This document shows positions 17,450-26,766 of a DNA stretch of 64,000 nucleotides, one piece after another; position 1 is the first letter of the stretch, and every line of letters begins with the position of its first letter. The notes beneath the pieces were generated by a model. It saw only the letters and a program-made list of their open reading frames with translations, was not told the origin of the DNA and did not search any database. Source of the DNA: Alphaproteobacteria bacterium. GTDB lineage: Bacteria; Pseudomonadota; Alphaproteobacteria; Rhodobacterales; Rhodobacteraceae. A program made the position numbers and the translations under genes. The stretch lies in contig JAUIDE010000008.1 of assembly GCA_030429105.1 (NCBI GenBank), forward strand, positions 16,239 through 80,238, in the 5' to 3' direction.

Positions 17450-18484
17450 ATGAACAAGCGCATCGCAGCCGCCGCGATCGCCGCCGCGGCGGTCGCCGTC
17501 GCCGGAGCCGCCTCGGCCCGCGACCAGGTCCAGATCGCCGGCTCCTCGACCGTTCTTCCCTACGCCCAGATCGTGGCGGAAGCCTTCGGCGAGACCTATT
17601 CCAACTTCAAGACGCCGATCGTCGAATCCGGCGGTTCCTCGGGCGGCCTGAAGGAATTCTGCAAGGGCGCCGGCCCGGCGACCATCGATATCGCGAACTC
17701 CTCCCGCCCGATCCGCGAGAGCGAAGTGAAGGCCTGCGCCGACGCCGGCGTGACGGACATCATGGAAGTCCGCATCGGCTATGACGGGATCGTCTTCGCG
17801 ACGGACATCAACGGCCCGGACTTCGCCTTCACCCCGGCGGACATCTACAAGGCGCTGGCCGCCGACGTCGTCGTCGACGGCGCGCTCGTTCCCAACCCCT
17901 ACGAGACCTGGAAGGAAGTGAACCCGGCCTTCCCCGACTGGAAGATCGCGGCCTACATCCCGGGCGAGAAGCACGGCACCCGTGAAGTCTTCGAGGAGAA
18001 GGTTCTCGCGCATGGCTGCGAGGAGACCGGCGCCATGAAGGCGATGATGGACGGCGGCATGGAGAAGAAGGCGGCGCAGGAAGCCTGCATCCGCGTCCGC
18101 AAGGACGGCGCCTCCATCGACATCGACGGCGACTATACCGAGACGCTTTCGCGCATCGACGCGAACCGCACCGGCGTCGGCGTGTTCGGCCTCGCCTTCT
18201 ACGAGAACAACAAGGACCGTCTGAAGGTCGGCACCATGTCCGGCGTCGTCCCGACCACGGAGTCGATCGCCGCGGGCGAGTATCCCGTCTCCCGTCCGCT
18301 CTTCTTCTATGTGAAGAAGGCGCATCTCGACGTGATCCCGGGCCTTCGCGAGTATGTCGAGTTCTTCACAGCCGACGAGATGATCGGGCCGGCGGGTCCG
18401 CTCGCCAACTATGGCCTCGTCGCCGCGCCGAAGGCCGAGCGTGAGGCGCTCCGCGCCCGCATCGCCGCCGGCGAGACGATGTGA
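17450..18484 (+). CDS. pstS: PstS, periplasmic phosphate-binding protein
   Basis: A 344-residue substrate-binding protein of the Pst high-affinity phosphate importer. A cleavable signal peptide (AAAVAVAGAASA) is followed by IAGSSTVLPYA and ESGGSSGGLKEFC, the phosphate-binding loops of PstS. DIANSSRPI comes next, and GVFGLAFYENNKD follows later. GGAGAG precedes the ATG at a good distance. The upstream PHO box implies PhoB control. A strong hairpin lies directly downstream. Confidence 0.95.
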   Translation: MNKRIAAAAIAAAAVAVAGAASARDQVQIAGSSTVLPYAQIVAEAFGETYSNFKTPIVESGGSSGGLKEFCKGAGPATIDIANSSRPIRESEVKACADAGVTDIMEVRIGYDGIVFATDINGPDFAFTPADIYKALAADVVVDGALVPNPYETWKEVNPAFPDWKIAAYIPGEKHGTREVFEEKVLAHGCEETGAMKAMMDGGMEKKAAQEACIRVRKDGASIDIDGDYTETLSRIDANRTGVGVFGLAFYENNKDRLKVGTMSGVVPTTESIAAGEYPVSRPLFFYVKKAHLDVIPGLREYVEFFTADEMIGPAGPLANYGLVAAPKAEREALRARIAAGETM

Positions 18485-18505
18485 TCGGACCCCGGTCCTG
18501 AACGC

Positions 18506-18532
18506 GCCGGGGGCGGAACGCCCGCCCCCGGC
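18506..18532 (+). terminator. Intercistronic hairpin between pstS and pstC
   Basis: A perfect 10-bp stem GCCGGGGGCG/CGCCCCCGGC (18506-18515 and 18523-18532), extendable by one more pair, with a 5-base inner loop. It has no U-tract, so a 3'-end stabiliser or partial terminator favouring pstS mRNA is more likely than full termination. Confidence 0.6.
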
Positions 18533-18557
18533 GACCTGACGCGAGGGGAAGAGGATC

Positions 18558-20021
18558 ATGGGCGTCTCGACGCTGATACTGGTCGTGCTGGCGCTCGCCG
18601 CCGCCGGCTACATCGCCGGCCGGATGAAGGCGAAGGCGATGGAGAGGGCCGGGGCGAGGCCCCATTCGCGGAGCGGCTTCCACGCCGCCCATGTGATGAA
18701 CTGGGTGCTGCTGCCCTCGCTCGCCGTCATCGTGCTGATCGTGATCGCGCGCCCCATCATCGTGGACAACGCGGTGCGCGCCGAATTTCCGGCGGAGCTT
18801 CGCCAGGACGAGACGCAATCCAACCTCATCGCAGGGATGGTCTCGCAGATCGCCGGCGGGCTGACGCTGCTCGACGAGGGCGAGCGCGAGCAGGTCCGCG
18901 TCGGCCTCGTCCCGCTCCGCCCGCTGCTGGCGGAGAAGGGCGTCGCGCTCGGCGGCGCAGACATCGAACCCTTCATGGTCCGCGCCGCGGACACGCTGAA
19001 CGGGCTGAACTCGACCTTTTCCGGAGCGCTCTGGCTCCTCACGATCCTCGCCGCGGTCATCGGCGGCGCGCTCGGCTGGCTCCAGATCAAGCCGGAGATG
19101 CGCGCGCGGAACCGCGTCGAGACGGTCATCAAGGGCGTGCTCATCGCCGCCTCCGCCATCGCGATCCTCACCACGGTCGGCATCGTCTTCTCGATGCTGA
19201 GCGAGAGCCTGCGCTTCTTCAGCATGGTCTCGCCCGTCAACTTCTTCTTCGGCTCGACCTGGGACCCGCGCTTCGCCGCCGCGGACTCGACGGGCGACGA
19301 GGGTGGGCAATACGGCCTCCTGCCGCTGCTTTGGGGCACGGCCTACATCTCGATCATCGCGCTCATCATCGCCGTCCCCATCGGGCTCTTCTCGGCGATC
19401 TACATGGCCGAATACGCCTCGAAGCGCGTGCGCGGGATCGTGAAGCCGATCATCGAGGTGCTGGCCGGCATCCCCACCATCGTCTACGGCTTCTTCGCCC
19501 TCGTGACGGTCGGCCCGATCATCCGCGACGCGGTGGCCGTGCCGCTCGGCCTCGGCTCCTCCGGCTCCTCGGTGATGACGGCGGGCGTGGTGATGGGCAT
19601 CATGATCATCCCTTTCATCTCCTCGCTCTCCGACGACATCATCAACGCGGTGCCGCAATCGCTGCGCGACGGCTCCTACGGACTCGGCGCCACGAAGTCG
19701 GAGACGGTGCGGCAGGTCGTGCTGCCCGCCGCCCTGCCCGGCATCGTCGGCGCCGTGCTCCTCGCGGCCTCGCGCGCCATCGGCGAGACGATGATCGTCG
19801 TGCTCGCCGCGGGCGTCGCGACGCGCATCTCGCTCAATCCCTTCCAGGAAATGACCACGATCACCGTGAAGATCGTGAGCCAGCTGACCGGCGACACCGA
19901 ATTCACCTCGCCGCAGGTGCTGGTGGCCTTCGCGCTCGGCCTCACGCTCTTCGTCGTCACGCTGGGGCTCAACATCTACGCGCTGCACATCGTGCGCAAA
20001 TATCGGGAGCAGTACGACTGA
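18558..20021 (+). CDS. pstC: PstC, phosphate ABC transporter permease
   Basis: A 487-residue inner-membrane permease. The N-terminal third (TM helices plus a non-cytoplasmic segment up to about residue 190) corresponds to the extension seen in alphaproteobacterial PstC. The ABC permease domain follows, with the EAA-type loop DIINAVPQSLRDGSYGLGAT. It is longer than E. coli PstC (319 aa) but usual for this class. A GAGGGGAAGAGG ribosome site precedes the ATG, and the stop overlaps the pstA ATG (TGATG). Confidence 0.94.
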   Translation: MGVSTLILVVLALAAAGYIAGRMKAKAMERAGARPHSRSGFHAAHVMNWVLLPSLAVIVLIVIARPIIVDNAVRAEFPAELRQDETQSNLIAGMVSQIAGGLTLLDEGEREQVRVGLVPLRPLLAEKGVALGGADIEPFMVRAADTLNGLNSTFSGALWLLTILAAVIGGALGWLQIKPEMRARNRVETVIKGVLIAASAIAILTTVGIVFSMLSESLRFFSMVSPVNFFFGSTWDPRFAAADSTGDEGGQYGLLPLLWGTAYISIIALIIAVPIGLFSAIYMAEYASKRVRGIVKPIIEVLAGIPTIVYGFFALVTVGPIIRDAVAVPLGLGSSGSSVMTAGVVMGIMIIPFISSLSDDIINAVPQSLRDGSYGLGATKSETVRQVVLPAALPGIVGAVLLAASRAIGETMIVVLAAGVATRISLNPFQEMTTITVKIVSQLTGDTEFTSPQVLVAFALGLTLFVVTLGLNIYALHIVRKYREQYD

Positions 20022-21334
20022 TGGCCGACATCGCCGCACCCCGTCGCGCGGCCTCGCTGGCCGAGGTCACGCCCAGCCTGAAGAAGCGCCGCGCCGCGGA
20101 GGCCCGGTTCAAGGCCTATGGCATCGCCGCGATCTCCGTCGCGCTCTTCTTCCTCGTCGCCTTGCTCTCGACCGTCTTCTACAACGGCGCGAGCGCCTTC
20201 CAGCAGACGTCGATCCGCCTGACCGTCGACCTGAAGCAGGACGTGATCGACCCGCAGGGCCGCAACACCGCGGACGCCGTGATGACCGGCAACGTCTTCC
20301 GCTGGGGCGGCCTCGTGGACGAGGCGCTGCTCTCGCAGCTCGGCATCGACCCGAATGACGAGCTTCTCGCGGCGGACGCGCAGAAGCTCATCTCCGGCGG
20401 CGCGCGCATCTATCTGCGCGACTATGTGGCCGAGAATCTCGACCAGATCGGGACGAAGCAGGAGATCTGGTTCCTCGCCGACGGCGTGGTCGACGCCTTC
20501 ATGAAAGGCTCGATCAGCGAGGAGACGGAGGAATCCCGCCGCCCGATCAAGGACCGGCAGATCGCGATGCTGCGCCAGCTCGAAGAGGCGGGCGCGCTGG
20601 AGAAGAAGTTCAACACCGGGCTCTTCACCTTCGGCGCCTCCTCCCGCGCCGAGACGGCGGGCGTCGGCGCCGCGATGGTGGGCTCGATGTACATGATGCT
20701 CGTCGTGCTTGCCCTCGCGCTGCCCATCGGCGTCGCCGCCTCGATCTATCTCGAGGAATTCGCGCCGAAGAACCGCTGGACCGATCTGATCGAGGTCAAC
20801 ATCAACAACCTCGCGGCGGTGCCCTCCATCGTGTTCGGCATCCTCGGCCTTGCGGTCTTCATCAACTTCTTCGGCCTGCCGCGCTCCGCCGCGCTGGTCG
20901 GCGGCCTCGTGCTCACGCTGATGACCCTGCCCACGATCATCATCGCGACGCGCGCCTCGCTGAAGGCGGTGCCGCCCTCGATCCGGGAGGCCGCGCTCGG
21001 CGTCGGCGCCTCGAAGATGCAGGCGGTGTTCCACCACGTCCTGCCGCTCGCGATGCCCGGCATCCTGACCGGGACGATCATCGGCCTCGCCCAGGCGCTC
21101 GGCGAGACCGCGCCGCTGCTGATGATCGGCATGGTCGCCTTCATCGCGGACATTCCGTCCGGGCCGACCGACCCGGCGACGGCGCTGCCGGTTCAGATCT
21201 TCATGTGGGCCAACATGGCCGAGCGCGCCTTCGTGGAGCGGACCTCCGCGGCGATCATCGTGCTGCTCGGCTTCCTGCTGATCATGAACGTCACCGCGAT
21301 CCTGCTCCGCAAGCGCTTCGAGCGCCGCTGGTGA
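20021..21334 (+). CDS. pstA: PstA, phosphate ABC transporter permease with long N-terminal domain
   Basis: A 437-residue permease partner of PstC. It begins [21 protein letters not shown] first TM helix near 40-60 is followed by a soluble region of about 160 residues, the DUF3333-type extension of alphaproteobacterial PstA. The permease core follows, with [14 protein letters not shown] and the loop [22 protein letters not shown] take ATG 20021, which overlaps the pstC stop. Confidence 0.93.
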   Translation: MADIAAPRRAASLAEVTPSLKKRRAAEARFKAYGIAAISVALFFLVALLSTVFYNGASAFQQTSIRLTVDLKQDVIDPQGRNTADAVMTGNVFRWGGLVDEALLSQLGIDPNDELLAADAQKLISGGARIYLRDYVAENLDQIGTKQEIWFLADGVVDAFMKGSISEETEESRRPIKDRQIAMLRQLEEAGALEKKFNTGLFTFGASSRAETAGVGAAMVGSMYMMLVVLALALPIGVAASIYLEEFAPKNRWTDLIEVNINNLAAVPSIVFGILGLAVFINFFGLPRSAALVGGLVLTLMTLPTIIIATRASLKAVPPSIREAALGVGASKMQAVFHHVLPLAMPGILTGTIIGLAQALGETAPLLMIGMVAFIADIPSGPTDPATALPVQIFMWANMAERAFVERTSAAIIVLLGFLLIMNVTAILLRKRFERRW

Positions 21335-21335
21335 C

Positions 21336-22151
21336 ATGGGGGACAGAGAGATGGAAGGAAACTTCATGAAGGACGGCGACGGGGCGCTGATGGGGGATAC
21401 GAAAGTCTCCGCCACGAACGTGAACGTCTATTACGGCGAGGCGCACGCCATAAAGGACGTCTCCGTCGAGATCGGGGACAAGGCGGTGACGGCCTTCATC
21501 GGCCCCTCCGGCTGCGGCAAGTCCACCTTCCTCCGTTGCATCAACCGGATGAACGACACGATCGACATCTGCCGGGTGACGGGCTCGATCCTGCTCGAAG
21601 GCGAGGACATCAACGCGAAGTCGGTCGACCCGGTGCAGCTCCGCGCCCGCGTCGGCATGGTGTTCCAGAAGCCGAACCCCTTTCCGAAGTCGATCTACGA
21701 CAATGTCGCCTACGGGCCGAAGATCCACGGCATGGCGACCAACAAGCCCGATCTCGACGCCATCGTCGAAAGCTGCCTCCGCAAGGCCGCGCTCTGGGAC
21801 GAGGTGAAGGACCGGCTGGACAAGCCGGGCACCGGCCTCTCCGGCGGCCAGCAGCAGCGGCTCTGCATCGCCCGCGCCATCGCCACCTCCCCGGAAGTGT
21901 TGCTGATGGACGAGCCCTGCTCCGCGCTCGACCCGATCGCCACGGCGCGGGTGGAGGAGCTGATCGACGAACTGCGGGACAGTTTCGCCATCGTCATCGT
22001 CACCCACTCGATGCAGCAGGCTGCGCGGGTGAGCCAGAAGACGGCGTTCTTCCACCTCGGCGTGATGGTCGAATACGACGACACGGACAAGATCTTCACG
22101 AACCCGTCCGACAAGCGGACGCAGGACTACATCACCGGCCGGTTCGGCTGA
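21336..22151 (+). CDS. pstB: PstB, phosphate ABC transporter ATPase
   Basis: A 271-residue ABC ATPase driving phosphate import. Walker A is GPSGCGKST, followed by LRCINRMND, which is characteristic of PstB. The signature is LSGGQQQRL, Walker B is [13 protein letters not shown] and the switch His lies in VTHSM. The start is uncertain. ATG 21366 has the best ribosome site (GGAAGGAA), and ATGs at 21336 and 21351 are also in frame and give an N-terminus like those of relatives. It lies one base after pstA. Confidence 0.96.
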   Translation: MGDREMEGNFMKDGDGALMGDTKVSATNVNVYYGEAHAIKDVSVEIGDKAVTAFIGPSGCGKSTFLRCINRMNDTIDICRVTGSILLEGEDINAKSVDPVQLRARVGMVFQKPNPFPKSIYDNVAYGPKIHGMATNKPDLDAIVESCLRKAALWDEVKDRLDKPGTGLSGGQQQRLCIARAIATSPEVLLMDEPCSALDPIATARVEELIDELRDSFAIVIVTHSMQQAARVSQKTAFFHLGVMVEYDDTDKIFTNPSDKRTQDYITGRFG

Positions 22152-22161
22152 GGAGGCCATC

Positions 22162-22863
22162 ATGGGCGAACACATCGTCACCTCGTTCGACGACGACCTG
22201 ATCGAGCTCCGCGCCCGCATCGCGGAGATGGGCGGGGTGGCGGAGACGCAGCTCTCCCAGGCGCTCGACAGCATTGAGCGTCGAGATTCCGATCTCGCCG
22301 AGGAAGTGATCGGCAAGGACCGGCGGCTCGACGCGCTGGAGCACGAGGTGGAGCGGCTCGCCACCCAGATCATCGCGAAGCGGCAGCCGATGGCGAAGGA
22401 CCTGCGCCTCGTCGTCTCCGCCATGAAGCTTTCGACCACGCTGGAGCGGGTCGGCGACCTCGCCAAGAACATCGCCAAGCGCTCCCGCGCGCTGACGGCG
22501 ACGAGCCCGGTGCGGATTTCGGGCTCCGTCGTCCGCATGGGCCGGCAGGCGCAGGCCCAGCTCACCGAGGCGCTGGACGCCTATGTGAAGACCGACGTGG
22601 ACGCCGCGATCGCCGTCTGGCGCCGCGACGTGGAGATCGACGACGCTTACAACGCCCTCTTCCGCGAGACGATCACCTACATGATGGAGGACCCGCGGAC
22701 GATCTCCCTCGGCTCGCAGCTCCTCTTCATCGCGAAGAACCTGGAGCGGATCGGCGATCACGCGACCCATATCGCGGAGATGATCCACTACAGCGCCAAG
22801 GGCGAGGCCATCGGGCCGGAGCGGCCGAAGGGCGAGGCCGACGATATCGGGCAGACAGTCTGA
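22162..22863 (+). CDS. phoU: PhoU, phosphate signalling and transport regulator
   Basis: A 233-residue all-helical protein with the two three-helix PhoU repeats. The metal-contact motifs ERVGDLAKNIAKR (near 95) and ERIGDHATHIAE (near 197) are both present. PhoU links PstSCAB activity to PhoR and limits phosphate uptake. GAGGAGG precedes the ATG. It sits between pstB and phoB, the usual order. Confidence 0.96.
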   Translation: MGEHIVTSFDDDLIELRARIAEMGGVAETQLSQALDSIERRDSDLAEEVIGKDRRLDALEHEVERLATQIIAKRQPMAKDLRLVVSAMKLSTTLERVGDLAKNIAKRSRALTATSPVRISGSVVRMGRQAQAQLTEALDAYVKTDVDAAIAVWRRDVEIDDAYNALFRETITYMMEDPRTISLGSQLLFIAKNLERIGDHATHIAEMIHYSAKGEAIGPERPKGEADDIGQTV

Positions 22864-22877
22864 ACGGGAGCGAAGAG

Positions 22878-23573
22878 ATGAGCGCGCGGATCACCGTGGT
22901 CGAGGACGAGGAGGCGCTCGGCGCGCTCCTCGACTACAATCTGACGCAGGAAGGCTACCAGGTCCGGCTTTGCGCGGACGGGGACGAGGCGCTGCTGACC
23001 CTCGACGAGGAGGCGCCGGACCTGATGATCCTCGACTGGATGCTGCCCGGCGTCTCCGGCATCGAGATCTGCCGGCGCGCGCGCGGGCGGGCCGACATGC
23101 GGGACCTGCCGATCATCATGCTGACCGCCCGCGGCGAGGAGGAGGACCGGATTCGCGGTCTCGACACCGGGGCGGACGACTATCTGACCAAGCCCTTCTC
23201 GATGACGGAGCTTCTGGCCCGCGTCCGCGCCGTGCTCCGCCGCTCCCGCCCCACCCTCGCAGGCGACGTCGCCACCTTCGGCGACATCGTGCTGGACCGG
23301 GAGACGCGGCGCGTCCATCGCGGCCCGCGGGAGGTGCATCTCGGGCCGAAGGAGTTCCGCCTGCTCGATTGCCTCATCCGCCGGCCGGGCCGCGTCTTCA
23401 GCCGCGAGCAACTGCTCGACATGGTCTGGGGCCGCGACGTCTATGTCGAGGCGCGGACGGTGGACGTGCATGTCGGCCGGCTCCGCAAGGCGCTCAACCG
23501 CCGCGGCGACGCGGACCCGATCCGCACCGTCCGCGCCGCGGGCTACGCGCTCGACGAGACCTATCTCTCCTGA
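22878..23573 (+). CDS. phoB: PhoB, phosphate regulon response regulator
   Basis: A 231-residue OmpR-family regulator. The receiver domain holds phospho-acceptor Asp53 (LMILDWMLPG), an acidic pair near 10 and Lys in DYLTKPF. The C-terminal winged helix has EFRLLDCLIRRPGRVFSREQLLD and RTVDVHVGRLRKAL. When phosphorylated by PhoR it should bind the PHO boxes at 17320 and 47880. It is last in the pst operon, followed by a hairpin. Confidence 0.94.
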   Translation: MSARITVVEDEEALGALLDYNLTQEGYQVRLCADGDEALLTLDEEAPDLMILDWMLPGVSGIEICRRARGRADMRDLPIIMLTARGEEEDRIRGLDTGADDYLTKPFSMTELLARVRAVLRRSRPTLAGDVATFGDIVLDRETRRVHRGPREVHLGPKEFRLLDCLIRRPGRVFSREQLLDMVWGRDVYVEARTVDVHVGRLRKALNRRGDADPIRTVRAAGYALDETYLS

Positions 23574-23574
23574 C

Positions 23575-23601
23575 GGGCTGGCGGCGCCACGCCGCCGGCC
23601 C
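23575..23601 (+). terminator. Hairpin after phoB
   Basis: An 11-bp stem GGGCTGGCGGC/GCCGCCGGCCC with one G-T pair (arms 23575-23585 and 23591-23601, loop GCCAC), starting two bases past the phoB stop. It probably ends the pst-pho operon. There is only a weak pyrimidine tract after it. Confidence 0.6.
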
Positions 23602-23613
23602 TATCCTCCGGGC

Positions 23614-24471
23614 ATGGACCCGCAACCACTCGACCGGCCCGCGCTGATCGCCGCGCTTCTCTTCCAGATGGAGGCGGGGGCGGACGAATGCATCGGCGCG
23701 GAACCGGTGGACAGGTTCGCCGCAGCCGCCGCAGCGCGCGAGGCCGCCGCGGCCCGGGCGGAAGCGCGCGCGCCCCTGCCGAAACCGGCGGCGCCCTCCA
23801 TCCTCAGCCCGAAACCGCCGGCGGAGGCGGATGCGGCGGAAGCCGTGACGGAGGCGCGGAGGCTCGCCGCCGGGGCGCGGACGCTCGACGAACTCCGCGC
23901 GGCTATGGAAGGCTTCGAGGGCTGCGCGCTGAAACAGGGCGCGCGCAACACCGTCTTCGCCGACGGCGACCCGGCGGCGCGCGTGATGTTCGTCGGCGAG
24001 GCGCCGGGGCGGGACGAGGACCGGGAGGGCAAGCCCTTCGTCGGCCGCTCCGGACAGCTCCTTGACCGGATGCTCGCCGCCATCGGGCTGGACCGGCGCG
24101 CGGCGGGGCCGGAGCGCGGCGCCTACATCACCAACCTCCTGCCCTGGCGGCCAGCGGGCGACCGCGACCCGGCGAGCGACGAGGCGGGGATGCTTCTCGC
24201 CTTCCTCGAACGCCATATCGAACTCGCCGCGCCGGAGATCGTCGTCACCCTGGGCCGGGCGCCGGCCTCTGCGCTCTTCGACGAATCCGTCTCCATCACG
24301 CGGGTCCGCGGGCGCTGGCGGAGCGCGACCCGTGCGGGCGGGCGGCCGGTCCTGCCGACGCTGCATCCCGCCTATCTCCTTCGCCAGCCCGCCGAGAAGG
24401 CGAAGGCCTGGCGCGATCTACTCTCCCTGCGCGCCGTGCTGGACGGCGCGCCGCCGCCCGAGGCCCGATGA
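23614..24471 (+). CDS. Uracil-DNA glycosylase, family 4-like, lacking the iron-sulfur cysteines
   Basis: A 285-residue DNA repair enzyme of the uracil-DNA glycosylase superfamily. After an Ala-rich N-terminus, the family 4-type motif GEAPGRDEDREGKPFVGRSG lies near residue 127 and the second motif HPAYLLR near 250. Only two cysteines are visible (ADECIG and EGCALK), too few for the four-cysteine 4Fe-4S site of classical family 4 enzymes. The start at 23614 follows the phoB hairpin closely and has no clear ribosome site. The stop overlaps moaB. Confidence 0.85.
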   Translation: MDPQPLDRPALIAALLFQMEAGADECIGAEPVDRFAAAAAAREAAAARAEARAPLPKPAAPSILSPKPPAEADAAEAVTEARRLAAGARTLDELRAAMEGFEGCALKQGARNTVFADGDPAARVMFVGEAPGRDEDREGKPFVGRSGQLLDRMLAAIGLDRRAAGPERGAYITNLLPWRPAGDRDPASDEAGMLLAFLERHIELAAPEIVVTLGRAPASALFDESVSITRVRGRWRSATRAGGRPVLPTLHPAYLLRQPAEKAKAWRDLLSLRAVLDGAPPPEAR

Positions 24472-25007
24472 TGAGCGAGCGCGAATTCATCCCCGTCCGC
24501 ATCGCGGTGCTGACCGTCTCCGACACGCGCACGCCGGCGGACGACCGCTCGGGCGACACGCTGGTCGAGCGGCTGGAGGCGGCGGGGCATCTGCTGGCCG
24601 CCCGCGCCATCGTGAAGGACGACGTGGAGGCCATCGTCGCGCGGGTCCGCCCCTGGATCGAGAGCCCGGAAGTGGACGTCGTGATTTCCACCGGCGGCAC
24701 CGGCCTGACCGGGCGGGACGTGACGGTGGAGGCGATGAAGTCCCTGTTCGAAAAGGAGATCGAGGGCTTCGCCGTCGCCTTCCACATGATCTCATGGGCG
24801 AAGATCGGAACCTCCACCATCCAGTCCCGCGCTTGTGCGGGCGTGGCGGGCGGCACCTATCTCTTCGCCCTGCCCGGCAGCCCCGGCGCCTGCCGCGACG
24901 GCTGGGACGCGCTGCTGGCGCCCCAACTCGACTATCGGCACAAGCCCTGCAATTTCGTCGAGATCATGCCGCGGCTCGAGGAGCACAGGCGCCGCAAGCC
25001 GGGCTGA
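24468..25007 (+). CDS. moaB: MoaB, molybdopterin biosynthesis protein
   Basis: A 179-residue MoaB/MogA-fold protein, opening FIPVRIAVLTVSDTRTPADD. STGGTGLTGRDVT near 65 is the molybdopterin-binding signature, and GTYLFALPGSPGACRDGW comes near 130. It acts in molybdenum cofactor synthesis, probably in adenylylation of molybdopterin. It overlaps the glycosylase gene by 4 bases (ATGA). Its stop codon lies in a 20-base palindrome shared with the converging DUF1217 gene. Confidence 0.93.
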   Translation: MMSEREFIPVRIAVLTVSDTRTPADDRSGDTLVERLEAAGHLLAARAIVKDDVEAIVARVRPWIESPEVDVVISTGGTGLTGRDVTVEAMKSLFEKEIEGFAVAFHMISWAKIGTSTIQSRACAGVAGGTYLFALPGSPGACRDGWDALLAPQLDYRHKPCNFVEIMPRLEEHRRRKPG

Positions 25008-25020
25008 GCCGGCTCAGCCC
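25001..25020. terminator. Perfect 20-base palindrome at the convergent moaB/DUF1217 ends
   Basis: GGGCTGAGCC followed by GGCTCAGCCC. Each arm contains one of the two converging stop codons (moaB TGA on plus, DUF1217 TGA on minus). As RNA it gives a 7-bp stem with a 6-base loop on either strand, so it may act as a compact bidirectional terminator. Confidence 0.5.
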
Positions 25021-25853
25021 AGATTGGAGAGCAGCAGGTTCTGCGCCGCGCTCGGCCCCACCGCGCCCTGCAGGAGCGAAAGCGCCGCCATGCCGGGTGT
25101 CGAAGCCGAAGGGCCGTTCTCGATCGACTTGCGGATCAGATAGCGGTTGATCGCCTTGTCCACGTTCTCCGGATCGTTGAACACCGCCATGGACTTCGAG
25201 CCGAAATCGCGCAGCGCCACGCGTTGCAGTTCCTCCCGCTGCCGGTCCACGTCGAGCTGGGAGAAGCCGGCGGGCAGGTTGAACGCGCCTTCCAGCACGG
25301 CGCGCACCGGCTGGTCGCCGAGGGCGGAGAGCCAGGCGGTGCTGACCGGATCATTGGCGTTCGCGAACTTGCCGATCTCGCGCCGGAAATTGAGCGCGAG
25401 GCGAAGCGATTCGTCCTGCTCGCCCACCGCGATCTCGAAGGCGCGGACGCGGTAGGCGTCGGTGATCCGCTGGCCGAAGCCCGGGTCCCCGGTCCGGGCG
25501 CCGGCGAGATTGCCGAAGCCGAAGGCCTTGGCGATCTCGCCATAGCGCGGATCGACGAACTTGTTGGCGAGCGCCTCCCGGTTCTCCGTTCCTTCGGCAA
25601 GGATCTTCCGGATGAACGCCTTCTTGTCGATCTCGTCGCCGAGGCCGAAGGCGCCGAGCGCGACCGTCAGCAGCCGCCGGTCGGCCACGAGCTGCTCAGC
25701 GCTCGTGACCTTCGCGATGTTCTCCTGAAAATACGCGACGTCTCGGGCGATCTCCGGCTGCCGGTCGAAGACGGCGCGCTGCGTCGTCTCCGTCCGGACG
25801 AGGAGCCGGTAGCCGGCGACGCCGCCGACGGGGACGATGGGATCGAAGCTCAT
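25014..25853 (-). CDS. DUF1217 flagellar-locus protein
   Basis: A 279-residue protein of the DUF1217 family, whose members in Rhodobacterales and Rhizobiales sit in flagellar clusters. It starts MSFDPIVPVGGVAGYRLL at 25853, overlapping the flbT stop. The body is largely helical with repeated FG/FGF and NDPENVDKAINRYLIRK segments. The last helix (LLQGAVGPSAAQNLLLSNL) is hydrophobic. The exact role is unknown; co-transcription with flbT and flaF suggests flagellin handling or assembly. Confidence 0.85.
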   Translation of the reverse strand: MSFDPIVPVGGVAGYRLLVRTETTQRAVFDRQPEIARDVAYFQENIAKVTSAEQLVADRRLLTVALGAFGLGDEIDKKAFIRKILAEGTENREALANKFVDPRYGEIAKAFGFGNLAGARTGDPGFGQRITDAYRVRAFEIAVGEQDESLRLALNFRREIGKFANANDPVSTAWLSALGDQPVRAVLEGAFNLPAGFSQLDVDRQREELQRVALRDFGSKSMAVFNDPENVDKAINRYLIRKSIENGPSASTPGMAALSLLQGAVGPSAAQNLLLSNLG

Positions 25854-26272
25854 TGCGGTCTCGGCTCCGCCCCGGCCGCATAGGCCATGAGCTTTTCTTC
25901 GAGCGGGAGGAGCCCGCGGAGCGCGCGGAGCGCCGGGTAGAACCGTTCGAGCGCGACATCCTCCGCGGCGCGGGAGAGGCGCGTTCGCGATTCGGGGTCG
26001 TTGAACACGAAGCCGAGCTGTTCGATGCCGGTCGCGATCTGCCGCTTCGCCTCCATCACGTCGGCCTCGCCCGCCAGGGCTAGCTGGACGATGTAGAGCA
26101 CGCGGCGGACGGGCGTGTTCGCCTGGTCGGGATGCAGCGCGTCGCGAAGGCGCAGGACGTTGGAATCCGGCGTCAGGATGTTGAGCCGGGCGCGCCTGTC
26201 CCCGTTCTCGATGACGACGCCGTTGGCGACGAATCGCTCGCCGGGCGCGAGTTTGAGGATCAGGCCGGGCAT
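25850..26272 (-). CDS. flbT: FlbT, post-transcriptional regulator of flagellin
   Basis: A 140-residue protein starting MPGLILKLAPGERFVANGVVIENG, the typical FlbT opening. In Caulobacter, FlbT binds the flagellin mRNA leader and limits its translation until the hook is built. Family features further on are RARLNILTPDSNVLR and VRRVLYIVQLAL. The start overlaps flaF by 13 bases and the stop overlaps the DUF1217 start. Confidence 0.92.
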   Translation of the reverse strand: MPGLILKLAPGERFVANGVVIENGDRRARLNILTPDSNVLRLRDALHPDQANTPVRRVLYIVQLALAGEADVMEAKRQIATGIEQLGFVFNDPESRTRLSRAAEDVALERFYPALRALRGLLPLEEKLMAYAAGAEPRPQ

Positions 26273-26652
26273 AGCGCCGCCTCGTTCTGGGCTCTGAGAC
26301 CGCGCATGATCGCGGTGTTGATCTCGACAAGCGCCTCCGCCGTCGCCTCGCGGGCGAGGACGCGGGACGTATGCTCCCGCGTGAAGAGGGCGAGGGAGAG
26401 GAGCTGGGCGCGGAGTTTTTCGGGGAGGCCGTTGTTCGGGTCGGCCATTTCGCCGGCGAGAATGGTCCAGAGCCGGAGGTTCTGGTGCATCGCCTCGGCG
26501 AGGGCGGGGAAGGCGCCGGGGCCTTCGGCGGCGATCGCCGCGTTGAGGCCGTGCGTGATGCGCGCGAAGGCCTGGTATTCGATCTGCCTCGGGGCGTTCA
26601 CGGCGCGAGAGGTGTCGCCATAGCCAGCCTGAGCGCGGTGGTGGGACGTCAT
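26260..26652 (-). CDS. flaF: FlaF, flagellin synthesis and assembly regulator
   Basis: A 130-residue helical protein. Family segments include PRQIEYQAFARITHGL near 22, LRLWTILAGEMADPNNGLP near 58 and LFTREHTSRVL near 90. In Caulobacter FlaF is needed for flagellin translation and acts opposite to FlbT. It lies between the flagellin gene and flbT, the standard alphaproteobacterial order. Confidence 0.9.
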   Translation of the reverse strand: MTSHHRAQAGYGDTSRAVNAPRQIEYQAFARITHGLNAAIAAEGPGAFPALAEAMHQNLRLWTILAGEMADPNNGLPEKLRAQLLSLALFTREHTSRVLAREATAEALVEINTAIMRGLRAQNEAALCPA

Positions 26653-26730
26653 ATGCGTATCCTCGCAAGAGCGCCGGTCCAGCCGGCGGCGGTGTCATAC
26701 GCGGCTTCGGCCGCGCGACGAGGAAGTGGC

Positions 26731-26755
26731 CGGAGCCGGGGTTCACCCGGCTCCG
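26731..26755 (-). terminator. Hairpin after the flagellin gene
   Basis: A perfect 10-bp stem CGGAGCCGGG/CCCGGCTCCG (26731-26740 and 26746-26755) with a 5-base loop, starting 12 bases past the flagellin stop. It is likely a terminator or mRNA stabiliser that separates abundant flagellin mRNA from flaF-flbT. There is no U-tract. Confidence 0.65.
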
Positions 26756-26766
26756 GCAGGCTCTCC

